From Aeolococcus sp035552595 (GTDB taxonomy: Bacteria; Chloroflexota; Dormibacteria; Aeolococcales; Aeolococcaceae), in the NCBI GenBank assembly GCA_035552595.1, contig DASZKZ010000004.1, positions 1 to 10,673 of the forward strand: a stretch of 10,673 nucleotides of DNA. Reading direction: 5' to 3'. Shown piece after piece: positions 6,631-10,673 of this stretch. The position numbers and the translations under genes were made by a program. The notes beneath the pieces are model-generated. The model ran no database searches and was not told the DNA's origin. It saw only the letters and a program-made list of their open reading frames with translations. Position 1 is the first letter of the stretch; each line of letters starts with the position of its first letter.

Positions 6631-7866
6631 TCAGGCCGAGTTGATGACGGGCAGCTCCGGGTAGGTGGCGCCGAGCACCGTGGAGGCGTCTCCCTGCAGC
6701 CAGTCGCGAATCAGGACCTGGTACACGCTGCGAAAGTCGACGGTGTACTTGAGGTTGCCGGAGTCGATCGTGTTGGTCAGGGAGGGCTGCTCCCCGTAGA
6801 GGCCTCCCTTGACCGGTTTGCCGACGATGAAGAGCGGCGCGGCGGCACCGTGATCGGTGCCCTGGCTGCCGTTCTCGCTGACGCGGCGGCCGAACTCCGA
6901 CCAGGTCATGAGCACCACCCGGTCGGCCTGGCCATGCGCCGAGATGTCCTCCATGAACGCGCTCACCGCCGTGTCCACCTCGGTGAGCAGCGCCGTCTGG
7001 CGGGTCGGCTCCGCCTGATGGGTGTCGAACCCGCTGATGACCACGTGGCAGACCTTCACCGAGGGCTCGGTGACGATCATCTGCGCGGTGAGCTGGAGCG
7101 CGGAGGCGAGGCTGCCGGCCGCGGGACTGGTACCGGCGGCGGCATACGGGGCTGTGGGTTTGTACGTGGCGGCCCCGCTGGCCAGGGTGGTCATCCCCGC
7201 TTCCGCCGTGCTCAACGCCTGGTCGAAGAGCGCGCCGTAGATCCCCGGCGTGTCGCGGTAGAGGGAGCGGGCGGTGGCCTGGTGGCCAGGTCCCCCGCGC
7301 ACGGTGTACTCCTGGACGGACTGGATGACGCTGACGGTGGCGCGGGCAGCGCGCAGCTCCGCAGGCGTGCTCACCTCGCCGAGGGCGCAGCCCGCCAGCG
7401 GATGGCCCCGGGAGTCGATCTGGGTGCCGAGCAGCTTGCCCAGCCAGCCGTCGGTCTGCGCGCGCTTGGGATCGGCGTACTCCCACACGTAGAGGTTCTC
7501 GAAGTGCGAGTACGTCGGCTTGTCGTACCCCACCCCCTGGACGATGGCCACCCGGCCGGCGTCGTAGAGGGTCTTCACCCCCTTCAGCGCGGGGTTGAGG
7601 CCGATGCTGCCGTCGATGTGGAGGACGTTCTCAGGGCGCACGCCGACGCTGGGTCGGGCGCTCGCATACGCCGCGTCGGCATACGGCACCACCGTGTTGA
7701 GCCCGTCGTTGCCGCCGGCGAGCTGGACGACGACGAGGACGCGGTTGTTGTGGATGCCGTTGATGCCGGCGGCGAACACCCCCTTGGCGAGGATCGGTGG
7801 CACGATCACCCCGCCGGCGACGCCGGCCAGGCCGGAGGCGAGAAAGTCGCGACGCGTCACGCTCAT
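6631..7866 (-). CDS. DUF1501 protein, Tat-exported
   Basis: A 411-aa DUF1501 protein, a family placed in the alkaline phosphatase/sulfatase-like fold group, with no established reaction. The N terminus SVTRRDFLASGLAGVAGG (2-19) is a twin-arginine signal: RR at 5-6 and a hydrophobic stretch to about 26, so the folded protein is predicted to be exported. Family marks are VQLAGGNDGLNTVVPY (47-62), YSHFENLYVWE (119-129), GFDTH (279-283), MTWSEFGRRVSENGSQGTDHG (320-340) and a C-terminal FRSVYQVLIRDWL (378-390). The His and Asp residues in GFDTH and GTDHG are plausible metal ligands by analogy with the fold, which is inference. It follows the DUF1800 gene with 10 bp between stop and start and a GAGG ribosome site overlapping that stop, so the two are co-translated. 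This pairing is recurrent in bacteria. Confidence 0.93.
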   Translation of the reverse strand: MSVTRRDFLASGLAGVAGGVIVPPILAKGVFAAGINGIHNNRVLVVVQLAGGNDGLNTVVPYADAAYASARPSVGVRPENVLHIDGSIGLNPALKGVKTLYDAGRVAIVQGVGYDKPTYSHFENLYVWEYADPKRAQTDGWLGKLLGTQIDSRGHPLAGCALGEVSTPAELRAARATVSVIQSVQEYTVRGGPGHQATARSLYRDTPGIYGALFDQALSTAEAGMTTLASGAATYKPTAPYAAAGTSPAAGSLASALQLTAQMIVTEPSVKVCHVVISGFDTHQAEPTRQTALLTEVDTAVSAFMEDISAHGQADRVVLMTWSEFGRRVSENGSQGTDHGAAAPLFIVGKPVKGGLYGEQPSLTNTIDSGNLKYTVDFRSVYQVLIRDWLQGDASTVLGATYPELPVINSA

Positions 7867-7874
7867 CGGACGGA

Positions 7875-7878
7875 CCTC
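7875..7878 (-). promoter_or_regulatory. Ribosome binding site of the DUF1501 gene
   Basis: The minus strand reads TGAGGTCCGTCCGATG: the GAGG overlaps the DUF1800 stop TGA and lies 8 bases before the ATG. This implies translational coupling within the DUF1800-DUF1501 unit. Confidence 0.7.
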
Positions 7879-9313
7879 ATTTCAGGTGGAACTCGGGGCT
7901 GGCGAGCAGCGTGAACCAGCGATCGGCGTCGGTCCTGGCGCCGGCGAGAGCCGTGGTGGTGTCCTTGCCCAGCACCGAGTCGAGCTGGGTGCGCACCGCG
8001 GCGCCGGGGTCGGGAAATGCGCTCATGCGCGCGGTGGCCGCGGTGGCGAAGTTGGCCCGCGCGAGCAGCGACGAGGAGCTGATCCAGCCCGAGCTGGAGG
8101 GCCAGCCGGCCACGTTGGGCGGGTCGTAGAGCACCTGGTCCATGCCGGCGGACGAGCGCATCGCCACCGGCGCCAGCTCGGGACGGTCGAGTGCGCGCAT
8201 GGCCGCCACCATGTAGTCGGTCGGTGAGCGCAGCAACGACCGGTAGTTGGACGGTGCGGTGAAGGCGCCGCTGCGGAAGATGGCGCGCATCAGGGTGCGG
8301 AGGTCGTAGTTGCTGGCGCGGAACTGGGTGGCCACGGCGTCGACGTCGGCGGCGGCGGGGTTGGGAGACGCGAAGAAGGTCATGGCGCGGCGGGTCACGA
8401 AGGGGGCGCACGACGGCTGGGCGAGCACGATGTCGATGACGTCGTCTGCGCCCAGGTTTCCGGTGTGGCCGAGGAAGGTCTTGGTGCCTGAGTCGTGCGC
8501 GCGCGGGACCACGGTGCCCCGGAAGGTCGCGCCCGAGCTCAGCAGCGCGTTGACCTGGTCGACGTACGCCTGGGGATTGCTCCTGCTGTATCTGGGCGCG
8601 GCCCTGCGCACCCCGCCGGCGTCGAAGAGCTGGATGCGCAGACCGCTCAGCGACCGCGCCGCTTCGCGCACGTCGGTCTCCGAGTAATTGCCGGGTCCGA
8701 GCGTGAACAGCTCCATCAGCTCGCGGGCGTAGTTCTCGTTGGGGGACGCGGCCGTGCTGGCGTCGAGGTTGAGGTAGCGCATCATCAGCGGGTCTGTGGT
8801 GACGCTGGTGAGCAGGCCGCGCAGGTCGGAGAGCCCGGCGCTGCGGTAGAGGACGTTCTGCTGGTACACGAAGGGCAATCGCGCGGAGTTGCGGAAGTCG
8901 CTGGTGAGGACGCCGTGCCAGAAGAGGGTCATCCGCTCGGGGAACTGCGCCTGGGTGGTGGCCATGTGCGTGTACCAGGCGCCGGCCAGCATCGTGTGGC
9001 TGGTGACATCTTCCGGCGCGGGCAGGGGCTCCGCCTGCTGGTGGACGAGCTTGTCGACGAGGTCGTCGTACGACATGGCGGTCGCGGCCTGGAGGTCGGC
9101 CTCGGTGTAGCCGAATCCGGCGCGGCGGAGAAGGTGGGCGGCCAGACCGCGCCCGGTGCCGAGCGGACTCGGCCAGCCCGGCGCGCTGACCGCCGCCGCC
9201 GGCGTCGAGTTGAGCTCATCGAGCCCGAAATGCAGCGCGACCGCGCCCAGTGCTCCACCGGCGGCAACGCCGAGTGCCTGGCGGCGGCTGAGCCGGATCT
9301 GGGTGGGCGTCAT
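7877..9313 (-). CDS. DUF1800 protein with Tat-like signal
   Basis: A 478-aa DUF1800 family protein of unknown biochemical function. The N terminus has LSRRQALGVAAGGALGAVAL (8-27), a twin-arginine-type signal with RR at 10-11, so export is predicted. Family motifs: HLLRRAGFG (60-68), RMTLFWHG (127-134), PNENYARELMELFTLG (191-206), SPTDYMVAAMRAL (363-375), YDPPNVAGWPSSSGWI (396-411) and the terminal LASPEFHLK. The length is typical of family members. It is the first gene of a two-gene unit with DUF1501. The ATG has no strong ribosome site; a weak CAGG lies 7 bases upstream, and the -10-like CACACT is 11 bases upstream. No other in-frame start was found close upstream. The 131-bp region before it, shared with the divergent DUF971 gene, carries an inverted and a direct repeat. 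Confidence 0.93.
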   Translation of the reverse strand: MTPTQIRLSRRQALGVAAGGALGAVALHFGLDELNSTPAAAVSAPGWPSPLGTGRGLAAHLLRRAGFGYTEADLQAATAMSYDDLVDKLVHQQAEPLPAPEDVTSHTMLAGAWYTHMATTQAQFPERMTLFWHGVLTSDFRNSARLPFVYQQNVLYRSAGLSDLRGLLTSVTTDPLMMRYLNLDASTAASPNENYARELMELFTLGPGNYSETDVREAARSLSGLRIQLFDAGGVRRAAPRYSRSNPQAYVDQVNALLSSGATFRGTVVPRAHDSGTKTFLGHTGNLGADDVIDIVLAQPSCAPFVTRRAMTFFASPNPAAADVDAVATQFRASNYDLRTLMRAIFRSGAFTAPSNYRSLLRSPTDYMVAAMRALDRPELAPVAMRSSAGMDQVLYDPPNVAGWPSSSGWISSSSLLARANFATAATARMSAFPDPGAAVRTQLDSVLGKDTTTALAGARTDADRWFTLLASPEFHLK

Positions 9314-9324
9314 CTCGACGCCTG

Positions 9325-9330
9325 AGTGTG
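9325..9330 (-). promoter_or_regulatory. Weak putative -10 box of the DUF1800-DUF1501 unit
   Basis: On the minus strand CACACT lies 11 bases before the ATG. It lacks the first T of TANNNT, and the spacing differs from the other starts, so this is tentative. One copy of the 9-bp direct repeat overlaps it. Confidence 0.25.
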
Positions 9331-9359
9331 GAACGGCTTCCTGAGAAGACGTGGAACGG
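9328..9359 (+). repeat. Direct repeat GTGGAACGG, two copies
   Basis: GTGGAACGG occurs at 9328-9336 and 9351-9359, start to start 23 bp, within the DUF1800/DUF971 intergenic region. The left copy touches the weak DUF1800 -10 box. It may be a regulator-binding site, but two 9-mers of this composition could arise by chance. Confidence 0.45.
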
Positions 9360-9384
9360 GCGGCGGCGGCTCTGGTCTTCTCAG
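9341..9384. promoter_or_regulatory. Perfect 10-bp inverted repeat in a divergent promoter region
   Basis: CTGAGAAGAC at 9341-9350 and its exact reverse complement GTCTTCTCAG at 9375-9384 are separated by 24 bases. The arms are A/T-richer than the surroundings and lie between two divergent genes. Possible roles are an operator for a dimeric regulator bound at two half-sites, or a stem in a transcript. No T-run follows either arm, which argues against an intrinsic terminator. Confidence 0.55.
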
Positions 9385-9410
9385 CCTCCTCTCACCGGGG
9401 GCCGGCTGGG

Positions 9411-9438
9411 CTGACGTCTGCGGGGCTGCCCCTATGCT
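9411..9438 (+). promoter_or_regulatory. Putative promoter of the DUF971 gene
   Basis: The -10 box TATGCT (9433-9438) is 6 bases before the GTG start, and a -35-like CTGACG (9411-9416) precedes it with a 16-base spacer. This is the best complete promoter in the window. The transcript would begin at the GTG. Confidence 0.6.
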
Positions 9439-9444
9439 GGCCCG

Positions 9445-9765
9445 GTGAGCCCGGTCCCCCGCCGTTTCGACTACGACGAGCCGGCGCGCGCCCTGCTCAT
9501 CGAGTGGGACGACGACGCCGTGCACCGGATTCCGTTCGAGGTGCTGCGCCGCGCCTGCCCCTGTGCGGCCTGCCACGGCGAGATGGGCAGCGCCGGCCGG
9601 TTCGCTGTCCGGCCCAGCCTCGAGCCCGGGGAGGACGACCTCGCCGACATCTCGCTGGTGGGCTCCTACGGGCTCAACGTGGTCTGGGCCGACGGCCACA
9701 ACACGGGCATCTACACCTTCGAGCGGCTCCGCGAGCTGGGGGAACGGGTGACCACCGGAGCCTAG
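9445..9765 (+). CDS. DUF971 (GBBH-like N-terminal domain) protein
   Basis: A 106-aa stand-alone DUF971 protein, the domain also found at the N terminus of gamma-butyrobetaine hydroxylases. Recognisable are the opening FDYDEPARALLIEWDD, then IPFEVLRRACPCAACHGE with C38, C40, C43 and H44 as a likely metal (zinc or Fe-S) site, and the closing VVWADGHNTGIYTFERLREL (79-98). The function of stand-alone members is not established; in many genomes the domain lies near Fe-S assembly or Mrp/ApbC-type genes, none of which is visible here. The GTG start follows TATGCT by 6 bases, so the mRNA is probably leaderless. The stop is 24 bp before the paaG-like start, so readthrough is possible even though that gene has its own -10 box. 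Confidence 0.88.
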   Translation: MSPVPRRFDYDEPARALLIEWDDDAVHRIPFEVLRRACPCAACHGEMGSAGRFAVRPSLEPGEDDLADISLVGSYGLNVVWADGHNTGIYTFERLRELGERVTTGA

Positions 9766-9776
9766 AACGCCGGGCG

Positions 9777-9782
9777 TAGAGT
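9777..9782 (+). promoter_or_regulatory. Putative -10 box of the PaaG-like gene
   Basis: TAGAGT is 7 bases before the ATG at 9790. It selects that ATG over the in-frame GTG at 9781, which would overlap the box. No good -35 is seen at the right distance. Confidence 0.5.
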
Positions 9783-9789
9783 GGTCGTC

Positions 9790-10578
9790 ATGGCGACCAC
9801 CACCGCTCCTGTGCTGCTCAGTGAGCGTGAGGCAGGCGTGCTCACGCTCACCCTCAATCGACCTGAGGTCCTCAACGGCCTCACCGATGACCTCCTCGAT
9901 GCCGTGGCCGTCGGCTGTCGCGAGGCCGCGGCAGACGAGAGCGTGCGCGTGGTGGTCATCACCGGCGCCGGGCGTGGCTTCTGCTCCGGCCAGGACCTCC
10001 GCGACGGGACCGCGGGGGGCCAGGTCGATGTCCAAGGGCATCTGCGCAACCACTACGTGCCCATGCTCCGCGCCATCCGAGACCTCGAGAAGCCGGTGAT
10101 CGCGTCGGTGAACGGCGTCGCTGCCGGAGCCGGGATGTCGCTGGCGCTGGCGGCCGACTTCCGCATCGCCGGAGAGTCGGCCACCTTCATCCAGGCGTTC
10201 GTGCGCATCGGTCTGGTGCCCGATGCGGGGAGCAGCTACTTCCTGCCCCGGCTGGTGGGGGTGGCCAAGGCGCTGGAGCTGACCATGCTCGGCGAGACGG
10301 TGGACTCCGCCGAGGCCCTCCGGCTGGGGCTGGTCCATCGCACAGTCCTCGACGAGGAGCTCAGCGCCGCAACCGCCGAATTCGCGACCCGGCTGGCCCA
10401 TGCGCCCCGATCCGCGGGGCTGATCAAGCAGCTCATCAACAGCTCGCTCGACCACGACCTCGACGATCAGTTGGCGCGCGAAGAGGAGGCACAGGGGATC
10501 GCGGCGGAGAGCGACGACTTCGCCGCCGGTGTCGCGGCCTTCCTGGCCAAGCGGCCGCCGGAGTTCACCGGGCACTGA
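9790..10578 (+). CDS. paaG: Crotonase-family isomerase, PaaG-like
   Basis: A 262-aa enoyl-CoA hydratase/isomerase (crotonase) family enzyme. GFCSGQDL (63-70) and NGVAAGAG (108-115) form the CoA-binding and oxyanion-hole region. GLVPDAGSSYFLPRLVG places Asp145 where E. coli PaaG has its catalytic Asp, while the two Glu residues of true enoyl-CoA hydratase are missing: SLAL replaces the CELA-type segment, and the position of the second Glu holds a non-acidic residue. The C-terminal LIKQLINSSLD and FLAKRPPEFTGH also match PaaG. PaaG isomerises ring-1,2-epoxyphenylacetyl-CoA to the oxepin form in phenylacetate degradation, and also acts on other delta3/delta2-enoyl-CoAs. No other paa genes are adjacent, so a general enoyl-CoA isomerase is an alternative. 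The start is ATG 9790, 7 bases after TAGAGT. Confidence 0.85.
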   Translation: MATTTAPVLLSEREAGVLTLTLNRPEVLNGLTDDLLDAVAVGCREAAADESVRVVVITGAGRGFCSGQDLRDGTAGGQVDVQGHLRNHYVPMLRAIRDLEKPVIASVNGVAAGAGMSLALAADFRIAGESATFIQAFVRIGLVPDAGSSYFLPRLVGVAKALELTMLGETVDSAEALRLGLVHRTVLDEELSAATAEFATRLAHAPRSAGLIKQLINSSLDHDLDDQLAREEEAQGIAAESDDFAAGVAAFLAKRPPEFTGH

Positions 10579-10584
10579 CCCGGG

Positions 10585-10606
10585 GCTCTCGCGGGGGAGC
10601 GGTTTT
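10585..10606 (+). terminator. Possible intrinsic terminator after the PaaG-like gene
   Basis: GCTCTC (10585-10590), loop GCGG, GGGAGC (10595-10600) form a 6-bp stem with one G-U pair, followed by GG and then TTTT. It sits 7 bases after the stop and before the tRNA promoter. The T-run is short and offset by two G, so efficiency is uncertain. Confidence 0.45.
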
Positions 10607-10616
10607 GGCCCTGCGA

Positions 10617-10622
10617 TATACT
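10617..10622 (+). promoter_or_regulatory. Putative -10 box of the tRNA-Gly gene
   Basis: TATACT lies 12 bases before the mature tRNA 5' end, giving a precursor leader of about 5-6 bases. This is a near-consensus -10; no clear -35 is present. Confidence 0.6.
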
Positions 10623-10634
10623 CGCCAGCCGCGA

Positions 10635-10673
10635 GCGGGAGTAGCTCAGTGGTAGAGCATTACCTTGCCAAGG
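10635..10673 (+). tRNA. tRNA-Gly (GCC), partial at window end
   Basis: The 5' acceptor strand GCGGGAG (10635-10641), TA, D-arm GCTC-AGTGGTA-GAGC, base 26 A, then anticodon stem TTACC and loop TTGCCAA with anticodon GCC are present; the sequence stops in the 3' side of the anticodon stem. The variable loop, T-arm and 3' end lie outside the window. Confidence 0.93.

Noticed and set aside
9781..9789. GTG at 9781 as the start of the PaaG-like gene
   Set aside because: It overlaps the TAGAGT box, and the ATG at 9790 has the spacing common to the other genes.
9310..10575. 421-residue minus-strand open frame antisense to DUF971 and the PaaG-like gene
   Set aside because: Both opposite genes have clear family motifs; this frame has low-complexity, His/Gly-rich composition and no motif.
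1..10673. Mobile element, CRISPR array, toxin-antitoxin or defence island
   Set aside because: No transposase or integrase motifs, spaced repeats, terminal inverted repeats or small paired toxin genes were seen. The partial tRNA-Gly is a potential integration site, but no att duplication is visible inside the window.

Overview
This is a chromosomal-looking window of roughly 70% G+C (judged by eye) with tightly packed genes, no insertion sequences, no CRISPR array and no stretch over 300 bases without a gene. It comes from a high-G+C bacterium. Two features point to an actinobacterial, Chloroflexota, Deinococcota or Dormibacterota-type lineage rather than a proteobacterium: (i) strong G/C third-codon bias, and (ii) most first genes of a transcription unit start 6-7 bases after a TANNNT -10 box, leaving no room for a Shine-Dalgarno site (leaderless mRNAs). 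The lineage call is inference; there is no rRNA or other marker here.

Layout, left to right: a class-III PLP aminotransferase resembling glutamate-1-semialdehyde aminomutase (+, 39-1241) meets rarA (-, 1246-2748) tail to tail. rarA diverges from a short glycerophosphodiester phosphodiesterase-like gene (+, 2821-3576), whose 3' end overlaps the 3' end of a GMP reductase/IMPDH-family gene (-, 3560-4579) by 17 bases. A run of minus-strand genes follows, listed here in window order: GMP reductase-like, SPFH/band-7 protein, NfeD-like protein, hotdog thioesterase, DUF1501 protein and DUF1800 protein. Their apparent units are nfeD-SPFH (translationally coupled), the thioesterase alone, and DUF1800-DUF1501 (coupled, both with Tat-type N termini). 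A 131-bp divergent control region (9314-9444) with a perfect 10-bp inverted repeat separates DUF1800 from a small DUF971 gene (+). A PaaG-like crotonase (+), a probable terminator and the first 39 bases of a tRNA-Gly(GCC) gene complete the window.

Most genes are unrelated housekeeping or accessory functions: replication-fork maintenance, purine salvage, membrane-microdomain proteins, acyl-CoA chemistry. The two functional modules visible from linkage are the NfeD/SPFH membrane pair and the exported DUF1800/DUF1501 pair, whose biochemical role is unknown. I did not find convincing evidence of a wholly new system. The best leads are the leaderless-start pattern across the window, the structured DUF1800/DUF971 intergenic region, and several enzymes with unusual active-site motifs.
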